Positions 36,701 through 48,537 of a stretch of 64,000 nt of DNA are shown piece after piece; position 1 is the first letter of the stretch; each line of letters begins with the position of its first letter. A program made the position numbers and the translations under genes. The notes below the pieces were generated by a model, which was not told the DNA's origin, searched no databases, and worked only from the letters and a program-made list of their open reading frames with translations. Source of the stretch: Eremomyces bilateralis CBS 781.70 (taxonomy: Eukaryota; Ascomycota; Dothideomycetes; Eremomycetales; Eremomycetaceae); NCBI RefSeq assembly GCF_010015585.1, contig NW_022985081.1, positions 1 to 64,000 of the forward strand, read 5' to 3'.

Positions 36701-39194
36701 CTCGCGACATGGACGGAAACTCCATGATGCCGACCACCAATATGGACGTCTTAGGAACTCGCCCTGGCAACCTTGAAATGGCCACCAACGGCATTGGAAC
36801 CCATCAGCGACATCGCCACGGCCAGCAGAGCCTTCCTGTCAACAACCTGCGCCCTCTGGGTGAGAATGGTTTCCAATTCTCTTCGGTCAATGGGTCCGGC
36901 GATACGACGCCAACCAAGACGGGTGCTATCAACCGGCACTCACTAGATGCGGCCAAGTACACATCTGAGGCAAAACGTCGCAACAGTCTTCTCAACTATC
37001 AGCCTTCTCCGCAGTCTATGATGCAGTCTACTACTCAGGCAACTCCCGGGACTGCACATGTAATGCCAAAGATTCCATCTTCGTTCTCGACCAACGATGT
37101 CCCGACTTTGAACTCGTTCAAGAAGATGAACGGATTTACTCAGCATGCAACTTCGTCCGCCTCCCAGGGTCCTGCATTCGCTCCATCTCGCCTAGAGAAA
37201 ACGATCCACCCAACATCGTCACGTGCCCTGGTCACTTTGGCTGAGAACAACATTGACAACAATATTGATTTGGTCGCCAGCTTCAATGGCATGAACCTGG
37301 ATGAAGGACGATCTGTTGCCTCACATACTTCCAGCCTGCAAGCAAGCGCTGCGCCATTTGGACCTTCGGTTTCCAAGACTATGACAGGCCCTTCAGAGCT
37401 TCCGCCTTTCCCATCTCCTCCTGAGGAGAGATGGGGGGAGCCTGAATTGTTCAACCCCCCGGATCCTACCGATCCACGACTTCGACGCCTCGACTTCAAT
37501 CGTCCGGCAAATGTGACCTGGCCTGCACCAGCAACAAGCCGCACCTCCTTGGCTCAGCCACCGTTCAATTATCAGCCACCCTTTAGCCATACTGCTCCCA
37601 ATCAATTTCACGATAGCCAAGCCCAAGTCATCGCATTGAGGCGCGCACAGAACAGTGAAGGTACGCACATCCCTGTCATGTTTGTTTCTTTACATTGAAG
37701 CTCAAGATTGTTGTGCGCTGCTTTGTTACCTTGCTTTCCACGCTAACATTGTTTCCCGCTACAGACAACGCTCGCTGGAATGATGTGGCACTCACCGACC
37801 TCATCGGCCAAATCTGGGAGATCTCAAGGGATCAGCATGGCTGTCGCTTCCTTCAACGCCGGATTGAAGAAGGTGACGCTGATGAAATTGCGATTATCTT
37901 CGGAGAAGTCAAGGATCACATCTTCGAGTTGATGACCGACCAGTTCGGCAACTATCTTTGCCAGCGCTTGTTGGAGAATGGCACTGAGGACCAGCGCACC
38001 GAGCTCATTCGCAACGTTTCTCCTCAGATGATCCAAGTGGGATATAACCAGCATGGGACTCGCGCGTTGCAGAAGATGATCGAATTCGTCGACACTCCCG
38101 AACAGGTTCATCTCATCACTGAAGCTCTTCGCGACCATGTTTGCAAGCTCATACAGGACATCAACGGCAATCATGTCGTCCAGAAATGCTTGAATCATAT
38201 GAGCCACGAGAATTCCGACTTCATCTACGAGGCCATTGGCAATGACATGCACGTTGTTGGGACTCACCGTCATGGTTGCTGTGTCATTCAACGCTGCCTT
38301 GATCACGCGAGCACCATTCAGAAGAATCGCCTCGTGAAGCAGATCAGCGAGGCCGCATACACCTTGGTCCAGGATCCATTCGGCAACTACGTCCTCCAAT
38401 ACGTCCTCGACATTGGTGAGGTTGTTTACACCGATTACCTTTGCCGAGTCTTCGTTCCGCAGCTTCCTGTACTGTCTCGTCAGAAGTTCTCGTCGAATGT
38501 CATCGAGAAATGTATCCGTTGCTCCAGCCGCGAGGCTCGGAACGATATGATTGAAGTGCTGTTGAACCCACGAGAACTCGAGTCGCTGATCAAGGACAAC
38601 TATGGCAACTACGTGATCCAGACAGCTGTGAGTTATTTCATCCCTCTCTTGTTTTGATTCTGGCTGACATATGACTTTCAGATGGAGCATAGCGAAAGCG
38701 AGACGCGCACTCGTCTGTACGATGCCGTCCGACCCATGGTCAGCAGCATCCGAGGAACTCCCCACGGCCGCCGTATCATCCAAAAGCTCACGGCTTATGA
38801 TAATCGGAACCAGAACAGCCGCCAGCTTCCTTTTACCACTGGCGCAATGGCTCCAACCATCTCTCCGTCCACCTATAGTGTGCCTGCCCAAGCGCAAACC
38901 GCTCCTCACCCCCCGCCTGTTGCCCAACATCCTAGCAGCAACTTTGCGAGCGGTTACCCGCTCTATTCATCCGCTCCGCCGCAGTATTACACTGCAGCTC
39001 CAGCGATGCAAGGGCAGCCTGTCTTCGGGCTTCCAGTTGCCGTGCCGTCCGCTCAGCCGCCGACCTACGGGCAGGGGATGCCAATCGCGCCTCAGCAGCC
39101 TTATGGCTTTGCGCAATACCAGCAGCCTTATCAAGGATTTCAATACCGTGGTGTCAATCAGCAACGCAACCAAAACTCGCATTGGCGCCATTAA
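33794..39194 (+). CDS. Pumilio/PUF-family RNA-binding protein
   Basis: Six exons, 33794-34096, 34576-34599, 35628-36070, 36480-37660, 37765-38627 and 38682-39194, total 3327 nt and encode 1108 aa in phase. Introns are 479, 1028, 409, 104 and 54 nt; the first three are exceptionally long here. The 24-nt second exon (AFNTKIQA) sits after a CTAAC branch site and joins a charged coiled-coil-like exon (FDKKKAEQAFLREQRRR). A long Ser/Asn/Pro-rich region follows. Eight PUF repeats occupy about residues 655-950: SRDQHGCRFLQRRI, MTDQFGNYLCQRLL, GYNQHGTRALQKMI, IQDINGNHVVQKCL, GTHRHGCCVIQRCL, VQDPFGNYVLQYVL, SRQKFSSNVIEKCI and IKDNYGNYVIQTAM. The first repeat (HGCRFLQ) resembles Puf4/Puf5-type proteins. 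PUF proteins bind UGUA-type 3'-UTR elements to repress or localise mRNAs. The C-terminus is Pro/Gln/Tyr-rich. The first three acceptors are inferred from phase. Confidence 0.9.
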
Positions 39195-41536
39195 ACGCAC
39201 CGTACATGATGATACGATCCTGGACATACTCCGCGAACATGCCTCCAGGAATTTCTGCGATGATATGATGGCCTTCACGACGAGCGGCACTTGATGGCAA
39301 ACAAAAGTGCTTTTACGACACTGCTTCTATTTCTACGATCGACTTTGGGCGGCTTCGTTTCGGGTTTGACATTCGTGGACATTGCGATTCCTATCACTGA
39401 TGGTCCTCATTGCTTCGGTTTGGGCGGGTGTTGCCTTACCCTCACTGTTGCGATGGTTCATCTTGGGTTTTCCAGTCACCCAGCCAACTGGTGCCTGTGG
39501 CATGTTACCAGGCAAATCGATCAGCAATCGCCGTCCACACCCTGGAGTTTCTATTGAGTTTACAGCACCGGTCACTGTATATTTACCCGCGCACCGACAA
39601 AAGTTCCGCCTCCTGCTTTTTTTATCAGCTCGACAACGCGATAGCTCTACCACTGTGATCATCGGTGCCGTGGCAACTGCATACCACCGCGGTGTACCGG
39701 AGCGTGCAATGACGCATCATGGGCTCGACTCGCTCGCAATACATATTGCATGGAAGAGAAGATTGTTGGCCTCGCGGCTTACATCGGTCTTGTGGACTTC
39801 GGAACACAGATCCAGTCTCTTACTGTGCACCACCTTCATGGTTGAAATCATTTCCTTTTCCTTTCCTTTTATCTGCTTTCCACGTCCTGCTTTCCTCGCT
39901 TTTTCCACTGTACCTTCTAGCATCATGTTAACCCAAACTTTTCCTCCCTTCTTCATCCTTTTCTTGTTTGCTTCTTTCGAGGCGACGAGAAAAAATATTG
40001 CACAGACACCACCAATAGATTGCACAGTGTTGCATTCACGAACGGAGACGAAACTCAATACCCTTTTCTTTCTGGCAGACAATCGGGCTCTTGTTGTCGC
40101 ACTCGTGCTTCGACAATCCCACGACAAGGATACCTCTGGTTTTTCAGCATAGCGTATCACCTTCAGCATTGCCTTGGCGGATGATTGGCGTGATTTCAAC
40201 AGCACGATGACTTTTTGCGATGACATCCCCCACAGCGATTCCGTTGCCTCTTCTTGACGTGGAATCCTGGTCCTTTGGTGGCCCTGGATGAAGCAATCTT
40301 GAGTTGGATCGGTGGAGGATCGGGTTCCTATTGGAACTGGTGGCATTGCATCACATTTTGGTGCTCACCACTGCAGCTTTTCGATTTTTCATGTTTTCAT
40401 GGCTTACATCGCCGTTTGAGGATGATTTCAACTATTCCTTCCTCTCTTCCTTGCACGCCGAATATCACCTGGACATTCAAGGACCTCTTCACTGAGGACC
40501 AGGTGGACAGCTCTTAGGATCATGGAAGGAGAGGATTTTCTTTATTTTCATGCATGCATTCCCCCCATTTCGCGACACACCACACAGCACGGCTTTTCGA
40601 AGCATATCATCCACGCTCAAAATTTCCAAAAAAATCCCCTTCGCAAACACCCCCTTTCACTTCGCACTGCCCCTCTTCAACACTCCATAATTCCCCTTTG
40701 ATTTTTTGTTAATAGAAGACATGAATTAAAAAAGTATAAAAACTTGGCTGCCACTGCATGTGTGACTCGTGATGCCTCTTGTTTGGACAGCTAATATGGA
40801 GACCCATCCGGAGCCTCTTAATTGATGCCCCGAAGCACACCTTCAGGACTCTGAAAGCCTGCAAATCCTTGTTGTCCTAATGTTGCACAATTCCGTCTTT
40901 CCCTTATAGATATCTTAACGAAGCATAGCTGAATTCGGCAAAACCTTCGCAGACTCGGTCAGGGTGATGCTGCCGACCACCCCTAGCTGAATTGTGGGGA
41001 GTCGTGTGGTACATCTGATAGTCACAGCTAAGCCATTTCCAACTCCCAGCATTCCAATATAAATAGTTCTCTACCCATAGAAATAGTTACAGCGGTTTGG
41101 CGAGCTGTCCTTTTTACTAATGAACCGCATGCCAATCGTTTCACGGCCAAAGCAGCACTGACGCAACTAGAATTGGCAACTGCCGATGACATATCAAATT
41201 GAGTTGAACTTCCTATATAATACGGAACGACAGCGCTTCAACTGACTAGACGCCAATACCGTCTGCCTAGAGTACGATGCAGGCAGCGAGGGTACATTCT
41301 CTCCCCCTGTAGACCTACCAACACAGAAGAACGTCATTCTATGAGTCATTACGAGCAAGTTCCCGCTGCTGGAAGATAACAAGGGGATGGTGGGCAGTAT
41401 TATGAACTGACGGTCCTGAAGCGTACCACTTCGCATCGAGCACTCTCAATCGTTGCCTGCTTTCGCCTCATTTCCATATATTAGAGTTCCTCTTTTATGT
41501 TCCATATCCATTAGGAAGTCGATACGATTCTCCGTT
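39195..41536. other. PUF 3' flank and gene-poor region
   Basis: About 2.3 kb. It is pyrimidine-rich from 39.8 to 40.7 kb, ending in an A-rich stretch near 40730. The first part probably includes a long PUF 3' UTR. No protein-coding gene is supported. Confidence 0.4.
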
Positions 41537-42160
41537 TCAATAGGCTGGAGGTGGACGTGGAAGGAGAAGGATCATCAATTCCTCCCGCACCAGGTGAAGG
41601 GCCTTGAGACATTCCTGGGTGAAGGAGTCGAACAGAATCAGTGCAAGCCCGCTGTGCAGGTAGTCATTTTGAAAGGAATTCCCATAGTTAAGAGGATATG
41701 GCGAAGAAATCACAGTTGGCGAGAGGAACTGCGGATGCACAATGGCCAGGGGACCTGTAAGTTAATGATTAATAGCAACCCTATTCCTATCTTTTGTATC
41801 CAGTTCTCCAGCCCGTGCGGACAAAAGCAATGGCCTTAATTACATCGTACCCTTGGGATTTCCAAAGCTCTTCTATGTCTTCCAACGTATAGTCTTAGGA
41901 TGACGGGCTGACATACGCAGTTTGGACCCACGTATCAAGCTCGGTGTCTCATGAATTATGATCGCTCTGGATGCTTCAAAATGAGTGAAGTATCTTAATA
42001 AGGACTCACTGTAATGTCGATGCGTTTTTCTTCCCGAAAGTCGGCATGTTGTAATAAATTAGGCAGGCGAGCCATGGGGTCCTTTGTCCCTTCCTTCAAC
42101 TTGAATCGTCCACTGTACTCAAAATCAACTAACATTAAATCACACCAGCCACCAATTCAA
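41537..42160 (-). pseudogene. Unrecognised gene remnant, exon-like blocks
   Basis: Three minus-strand blocks read as natural protein although no long frame joins them. Block A (~42153-42010) reads ...DLMLVDFEYSGRFKLKEG, then KDPMARLPNLLQHADFREEK and RIDIT, ending at a GTGAGT donor. Block B (~41888-41820) reads YTLEDIEELWKSQGYDVIKA, then IAFVRTGW. Block C (41754-41537) follows an ACTTACAG acceptor and reads PLAIVHPQFLSPTVISS, then YGNSFQNDYLHSGLALILFD, with a stop codon at the end. Composition, charge pattern and plausible splice signals suggest a real intron-bearing gene. I could not thread it: the A-to-B phase needs a poor donor, B lacks a clear donor, and block A is preceded by an in-frame TGA. 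The family is not recognised. It may be decayed, or a working gene with splice sites I missed. Confidence 0.5.
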
Positions 42161-42264
42161 AACTTTCTCGTGTCCAACTTTAACATCATTCACCTTCCAT
42201 CTTCTGCCTCTTCAGGGTCCGTGTGTCAGCTCAACGTAAACCGTACGCCCAGATTCACTTCACT

Positions 42265-43062
42265 ATGAGGCCTACTTGGTACAGCATCGATCTCCCCCAC
42301 CCGGAAAACATCCGCGAACGATTTGGCGAAGGAGGAATCCCAATGTGCCATCAAGAGGTCACGGATCTCGCGAATCATGAGCGATTGATAACGGGCCGAC
42401 TAAGCATCGGAGGTCCCACTTCTGTGGCGATGAGTTGCTATGGTCGCTATCAGAAATACCTGGTAGATATCAATGATCCGGATCAGCCACCAGAGGTGGG
42501 ATACATTTCACTCATTCGAACAAGAGAGCATGCCACTGACAACACCAACCAGACACGCCCCAAGCGCCGCAATCGCCGAGACAAGCATCATACTCCCAGT
42601 TCACAGGCTGCTCAAGCTGAACCAGAGGAGGACCACAAGAACCCTATGGCGGAAATGGACCCGCAGGTCATGGCCGACAACCTCAAGAACCCAGCGGCCA
42701 AGCTTGCCCGAGTTATTGAAAGGATCGACAACGAAGAGGCAGCTAAGGCTAGTGGGGAGGCTTCCAAGGACAGCGCAGAGGTTCTCAACAGTGCGGAGAT
42801 TCTCAAGGACCTCGGTGCAGTGGTAGACAAGCAGGCTATGCCAGACAATGTGAAGAACCCAGCGGCAGAGCTTGCTCCAGTAATCGAACGGATTGACAGC
42901 AAAGAGGCTGCAAAGTCTAGCACAGATGCTCCCAAAGGTAGTGGAGAGGCTCCCAAGGACATCGGAATGCCGGGCGTGCAGGGTGGTGCGGACAAGGTGC
43001 AGCTCCCGACTATCAACGAAGAAGGCATCATGACTGGCAAGGAGAACGAGACGCCCAACTGA
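42265..43062 (+). CDS. Orphan protein with internal duplication
   Basis: Single exon from ATG 42265 (MRPTWYSIDLPHPEN), 265 aa. Residues ~1-95 look globular, with no recognised domain. A basic stretch (RPKRRNRRDKHH, ~107-118) could be a nuclear signal. The C-terminal half is hydrophilic and carries two tandem copies of a ~45-55-residue unit: MADNLKNPAAKLARVIERID then EEAAKASGEA, and MPDNVKNPAAELAPVIERID then KEAAKSSTDA. The repeat predicts a helix followed by an Ala/Ser/Lys/Glu-rich linker. Nothing suggests an enzyme. It is divergent to the gene remnant at 41.5-42.2 kb, so the two may share a promoter region. No frame disruption was seen. Confidence 0.6.
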   Translation: MRPTWYSIDLPHPENIRERFGEGGIPMCHQEVTDLANHERLITGRLSIGGPTSVAMSCYGRYQKYLVDINDPDQPPEVGYISLIRTREHATDNTNQTRPKRRNRRDKHHTPSSQAAQAEPEEDHKNPMAEMDPQVMADNLKNPAAKLARVIERIDNEEAAKASGEASKDSAEVLNSAEILKDLGAVVDKQAMPDNVKNPAAELAPVIERIDSKEAAKSSTDAPKGSGEAPKDIGMPGVQGGADKVQLPTINEEGIMTGKENETPN

Positions 43063-43734
43063 GGGTTGATGAGAACAGCAAGGATGCATGAAGGGGACAG
43101 AATAGGGAGCACGGATGGACGGTGTCTCTTTACACTCTGTCTGAGTCTCGTATAGGTGCGATTTCGTGATGGGCAGCAAACGTTGTAGGAGCAGATACTG
43201 GGTTATGAAAAATGCAATACATACCAACTTCCCCTTCCTATTCTTCAACAGCCACTAAGGTTGCCCATCATCTACTTTTGAACTTGAAGTCCTATGCCCT
43301 AGATGTTGGCCAGGCTGGGTGTCGATGATACAGCCTTCCTAGACATTTCTCGCTGCTCCATACTATCTTCACACTTTCTCTACAAGGTCTTCCAGCGATA
43401 CCTGTGTAAGCGGTCGGGAAAACCCTTTCCATATACTTGCATCCTACATCATATAGGAGAGAGAGCGTTGAACCCTAAGATCAGATATCTTGATTCAGTT
43501 GTAATTTAATGGTCGTCAGCCGTGTGAAATTGCCAATTGGTCATTGGAGGTCGAGCAGATCCACAACTTAAGCATTGCGCTAATATTGCACCCCTACAGC
43601 CCGAGAATGACCAGGGTCTACGATATCGTCCGAACTTTTCTGCGTCTTCAACTCTTCAAGTTGTGCTCAACCATCCTCCCGCCATTCGTTTTTGAATTCT
43701 TGGACTTGGTGTGCCTTTGTCACAGCATTTATCA
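43063..43734. other. Intergenic upstream of RSM22
   Basis: No gene was seen in about 670 bases; the promoter and leader of RSM22 lie at the right end. Confidence 0.4.
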
Positions 43735-46170
43735 ATGCTCGCAGCACGCCCATTCATTTGTCGGCGCTGCCAGAATGCTCTGCAGGCTTCAGGGCTGCGG
43801 CCAGCCCTGTTTGCGCCCCAAGGGGTGGCAAGCTCTCGAAATGACTTATCAAGATTGTCAAGCAGGCATATGACCTCCCTGCTGCGATGTAGAAGAGATT
43901 CTATCACTCTTCAGAGCCTCTCGAAACGAATGTTGACTAGTCAGTTGCCGACACATCCTCCGAACCGACGATTCCTACACTCCTCCGATCAACCGCCGGA
44001 TAAAAAGAGCGCACATCATCCCCAGGAAACAGCATCAGGGGAGACGCATAATCCAACCAACGAGGTCGACTTCTCAATCGATGCGTTCAAAGCCGTCTCT
44101 GACGAGATCCCACCCGAAGAGGTGGCAAAGGCGGCGCGGGAGGCATTTGGAGACGCGCTTCCGGATGATACCCTCAATGGCGAGCAGCTACGTGCATACG
44201 AGAGGCTATATGGCGCCGCTCCGGTTCTGAAGGTTCCGATTCATGAGGACCAGAGCGGGATCCAAACTCTGCTCCGAGACTCCGCCAAGGGAATGGAGGA
44301 AATCGGGGAGATGGAATACCCCACACGAAGCATGGGCCGGAACGAGAGATTTCATGAGCACGATGATTTTGAAAGGGAAAACATGAAGTCCTCGGCTGGT
44401 ACAAAGGCCCAAGATGACTCCGACCTAGTGTTCGACGAATTCTACGAAGATGAAGACGCGTCTGAGTTGTCCAGGGCCGAAATCCACGAGTCTCTCCCCG
44501 AAGAAGAATGGCCCGAGGACGATCAGGTCATCCGCGAACACCCCCTCACCACCGCCGGCAAGTCCGGAACCTTCCCATCCACGATCTTTATGCCGAAATC
44601 CATCACCGAGCAGATTTCCGGGTCGATGTCCGACATCCACCCCAAGCACCTCCGACAAGCGGCGGAAAAGACGTTCGGTGGCGTGGGGCTGCCGTATTCG
44701 CCCTCGACGCCGCGGGTTGCCATGTCGATGGAGCAACAACCGGTGGCGCTGAGCGTGAGGGACAAGACCATGTCCGACACGGAAGCCAACGTGTTTCTGG
44801 CCGGGCAATTCCCGCAAACTTACAGCGCGGTGACTAGCTCCCTGGTGGAGGTCCGGAAACGACTCGGCACCGAGTGGATACAAGGCCTCCTTGAGAAAAA
44901 AGGTGGTCCGAGGATTCTGGATGCGGGCGGGGCCGGAGCGGGAGTCATGGCGTGGCGAGAGATCTTGAAAGCGGAATGGGAGAGTATGCACCCGGACCAA
45001 GAACCGACCGCGATGCCTGAGGAGAAGCTCGGCCGAGGGTCGGTGATCTGCGCGTCCGACTCACTAAGGGCGCACGTCCGGAAATTCCTGAGCAACACGA
45101 GCTTCCTCCCGCGGATTCCCAACACCGACGTGGAGTCGAAAGGTGGAAAGACGTCGCAGGTATACGATGTCATCGTCGCTCCGTACGTGCTCTGGGGCCT
45201 TGAACGGAACGACATGCGTCGGTTCTACACCGAGAACTTCTGGCACCTACTAAACCCCAATGGCGGCGTCCTCGTCCTCCTCGAGAAGGGCACGCCCCGC
45301 GGCTTCGAGATCATCGCCGGGGCGCGCGACCTCCTCCTCGAACATCACATCTCCTCCCCCGGCGAGGAAGTCCGCGTGCCACGGCTCAGCAACGGGACTC
45401 TTGGCCCCGCCAAAGGGAAAGAAACCGGCATGATCATTGCCCCGTGCACGAACCACACGAAGTGCCCGCTATACCCCACGGCGGGCCGCTCGGCCCACCG
45501 CAAGGACAAGTGCTATTTCACGCAGCGGTACATCCGCCCGCCGTTCCTGCAAAAGCTCCTCGGCGCCACGATGCGCAACCACGACCACGTGGAGTTCAGC
45601 TATCTGGCCGTCATGCGCGGTCGCGATCACCGGTTGCCGGAGCACGATCCGCGGGGGTTGGGGTTCCAGCAGGGGGAGCGGGCGACGCACGCTGCGTGGT
45701 ATGGGCACCACCTCGGCGTCGATGCGCACAACCTCCCGGCCATCTCCTCCGACTCTTTACCGTCTGATTCTACCACGTCCTCCACCCCTCCCCTCCCACC
45801 CCACCCCCTCACCCTCCCCCGCCTCATCCTCCCCCCTCTCAAACCCAAAGGCCACATCATCCTCGACGTCTGCACGCCCTCGGGCACCGCAGAACGCTGG
45901 GTCGTCGCACGCTCGATGGCGCGCAGCCGCATCGGGGCGGACGCGGAGGTCGAGGAACGGGCGGCGGGGCGGCAGGCGCAGCGGGACGCGCGGAAGGCTG
46001 GATGGGGGGATCTGTGGGCGCTGGGGGCGAAGTCGAGGGTGGAGAAGAATTTGAAGTTAGGGGCAGTGGTGGAGGGGGGAAGGGGGGGGAAGGGGGCGAG
46101 AAGGGAGAAGCAGAAGAGGAAGAAGGAAGGGAGGAGGTGGAGTGTGAAGGGGTTGGGGGAGGAGGGTTAG
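43735..46170 (+). CDS. rsm22: RSM22/METTL17-like mitoribosome small-subunit factor
   Basis: Single exon, 811 aa, starting at ATG 43735. The start (MLAARPFICRRCQNALQASG) is an Arg-rich mitochondrial presequence, and a second RRFLHSS motif lies further in. The Rsm22 domain spans about residues 290-740: LRQAAEKTFGG, a Rossmann methyltransferase-like core (RILDAGGAGAGVMAWREIL), VIVAPYVLWGLERNDMRRF, GGVLVLLEKGTPRGFEII, and a Cys motif PCTNHTKCPLYP...KDKCYFTQRY. METTL17 relatives hold an Fe-S cluster on conserved cysteines, so these Cys are likely ligands. The family is needed for assembly or translation of the mitochondrial small ribosomal subunit. The end (GDLWALGAKSRVEKNLKLG) is typical and is followed by a short Lys/Arg/Gly-rich tail. 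The acidic insert at ~210-290 is variable. No intron is needed. Confidence 0.92.
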   Translation: MLAARPFICRRCQNALQASGLRPALFAPQGVASSRNDLSRLSSRHMTSLLRCRRDSITLQSLSKRMLTSQLPTHPPNRRFLHSSDQPPDKKSAHHPQETASGETHNPTNEVDFSIDAFKAVSDEIPPEEVAKAAREAFGDALPDDTLNGEQLRAYERLYGAAPVLKVPIHEDQSGIQTLLRDSAKGMEEIGEMEYPTRSMGRNERFHEHDDFERENMKSSAGTKAQDDSDLVFDEFYEDEDASELSRAEIHESLPEEEWPEDDQVIREHPLTTAGKSGTFPSTIFMPKSITEQISGSMSDIHPKHLRQAAEKTFGGVGLPYSPSTPRVAMSMEQQPVALSVRDKTMSDTEANVFLAGQFPQTYSAVTSSLVEVRKRLGTEWIQGLLEKKGGPRILDAGGAGAGVMAWREILKAEWESMHPDQEPTAMPEEKLGRGSVICASDSLRAHVRKFLSNTSFLPRIPNTDVESKGGKTSQVYDVIVAPYVLWGLERNDMRRFYTENFWHLLNPNGGVLVLLEKGTPRGFEIIAGARDLLLEHHISSPGEEVRVPRLSNGTLGPAKGKETGMIIAPCTNHTKCPLYPTAGRSAHRKDKCYFTQRYIRPPFLQKLLGATMRNHDHVEFSYLAVMRGRDHRLPEHDPRGLGFQQGERATHAAWYGHHLGVDAHNLPAISSDSLPSDSTTSSTPPLPPHPLTLPRLILPPLKPKGHIILDVCTPSGTAERWVVARSMARSRIGADAEVEERAAGRQAQRDARKAGWGDLWALGAKSRVEKNLKLGAVVEGGRGGKGARREKQKRKKEGRRWSVKGLGEEG

Positions 46171-47710
46171 AGGCGGGATTGACGATAGGTGGGAGGGCCA
46201 TGTTCCCATGTATAACAGATGTATAACAGTGTAGATTTGAATAGAGTAATACCGAGAGCGGTAGTCAGTGAACGACACGGCGTGGTCACACATCTATATC
46301 ACCACCGCCAGAACCTTCCCCTGATCTCGACCTTCCGGCTCAGCAAACCAGGTGTGAGAGTTCTCCTGAGTCTGGCTTAGTCCATCGCATCTTCATCCAT
46401 GATGCTACAACCATTACCTTGGTACCCAGGCACACCCCTTGAACTCCAGGTCCGCTGTCCGCATACCCCTCAAATCCCACCACCCGGACGACCTCTCATG
46501 AATCATGACATACGTGGATATTCCCGTTCATGATGACAACTCTTGCTGCATGTATGTAGGAGGTAGGGCATACGTAGTAGTAGGTGGGCCGCGTAGTGAA
46601 GATCCCGCTTGCTTCTCGGTAAGAAGTTGAGTGGAGTTCGGGGAAGGCGTGGTCGATGGCTCCTTCCTCTTAAAGCCAGTATGATGATCCGTGAACACCT
46701 GTCACGGGCCGGACGGACCTCACTCGCGCTGACAGCACCATGTAGCTAAGGCAGGGCGCATGTTGACATGGACCTAGTATAAGGAGAGGGGAGAGTTCAA
46801 GTTGGATTTTGGAATACCAGACTTGAAAGCGTCACGACTTGGATAAATGTACAACTTAAGGCTAACCCTACGAAAACGTGCTAGACCTACCCTGACTCAA
46901 AGGAGTATGATAAATGTACAACAATTTTCGGCATCTAGGGTAATAAGGTGTGGTCAAATCAGTGCGAAGATCGAAGGGTTTTGAAGTCCTTGCTGCAAGT
47001 ATTTTGTTCTACCTTGTCTACGATACTTCGAGTCTATTAATCTCGTCGACTTGAGATTCTTCCATTTCCTCAATTCCTTGAAGGCAAGGCTGCGAGATGC
47101 GGCGCACGAATTCTTCATATCCGAACCAGCAACAAATATTTGCGTGGCTCAATTTGTTCCTCGGAATCTCTGGGATGGGGCGATCATTTGTCACTGTGGA
47201 AGTTACCGTAGTCCGTAAGCGCACGGCACCGCGATCCCAAGCATCTGGACCCGAGATCGACGGTCCAAGTTGCTAAAAACAACCTCACGGCTCGGTGCAT
47301 TCCACATGCCTAGAACTCCGTTGACAGCCTTGTCCATGTCCCGCGGTCGGGTCCCGATGCAGCGAGCGCCCTCGGTGAGAAGCGAGAACGCGGGTTGGAC
47401 AGGCCAACCCTTCTGGTCTGGATCGACTATCGAGAATGGCGGCAAGGCGTGTGGCGCGATTTGTCGAGACCGGCCGCTCGGTTGGGTTGCAGTTGGGCAT
47501 GGAGAGGCAGGGATTGGGGTATCGTGGGAGGGGTTTGATTGTTTGATTCGCAGGAGGGAAACGAGGGCAAGCGGAGCGATTGAGGAGTAGGCGTGGCGTT
47601 TGCGGCATTCACTTACCTATTCCGAGTTCCGATTCAAAGGATAGGTCAGCTAGCGAGCCAGCAGAATGGAAGCTCGTTCCCATGGGAGGTTCCTGTGGAA
47701 GTTCCGGCAA

Positions 47711-47732
47711 TCGATCAATCAATCAATCAATC
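47711..47732 (+). repeat. (ATCA)n microsatellite
   Basis: About five tandem copies of a TCAA/ATCA tetranucleotide in intergenic DNA. A simple repeat with no evident function. Confidence 0.8.
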
Positions 47733-48537
47733 GGGTGGCTTATACATGGCATATTGGCATGGTTCAATAAAGGCAAATGGAAATCGAAGCTCGCTTCCCG
47801 GAGACATCGGGAGCCTATGTTAGGTTAAGTTAGGGATTGGCAATCAAACAACTGCAACTGGACCCTTTAGGCTGAACAGTGACGGAGACAAAACTGAAAA
47901 GGCGTGGGACAGGCATCAAAGACTCAAGCGGTGATAGGGCGCAAAATCGGGTCGGTCGGCGGGTGAAGGGCGTAGGAAGCAGGTCACCATTCGGCAGCAG
48001 GCAATGGGGGTGGCCTATCCGGGCATCCATCACCGTCCAGGTTTCGGATGATCATGAATAATACCGATCGTTGTAAGGACGAATGACAAAGAAATGGGCG
48101 GTGATTTGAATGGGAATCACGGATAGCGAACAGCAGGCGGTGAAACTCACCGACAAAGAATGGAGGAGTGGTAGTGGTGGTGATCATTTCGTGATGGCAT
48201 GACGGAGGAGGTGGAACATGAAATGAATTGATGATGATGGATGGATGATGGATCATCATGAGGCAGGAAGGGCCGAAGGGGGGAGGAGGAGGTTAGTCAG
48301 CCATGGAATAGAACGTGATACGGTGATAGTGCGCTGTCGTTATGTCCCGTATCCAAGCAGGGGCTAACCGTAGGGGCTAGAGGGCCAACTTCCCCGTCGG
48401 GTGGCTCATGCATCAATGCGGTCAGGTGGCTCAGGCCAATGGCCCAGTGCAGCCTCAGGTTGACACACACAGTGCAGTGAATGTCCCACACAAACTCCAC
48501 GAGACACTTGACACCCAAACGACCCTTTCCCTTTGAA

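Noticed and set aside
44174-46201. Several antisense frames over RSM22
   Set aside because: Shadows of a GC-rich single-exon gene with clear family motifs on the plus strand.
47018-47445. Two adjacent minus-strand frames (68 and 80 codons) that look mildly protein-like
   Set aside because: No recognised motif, no convincing splice signals joining them, and no long frame. Kept only as a weak candidate.
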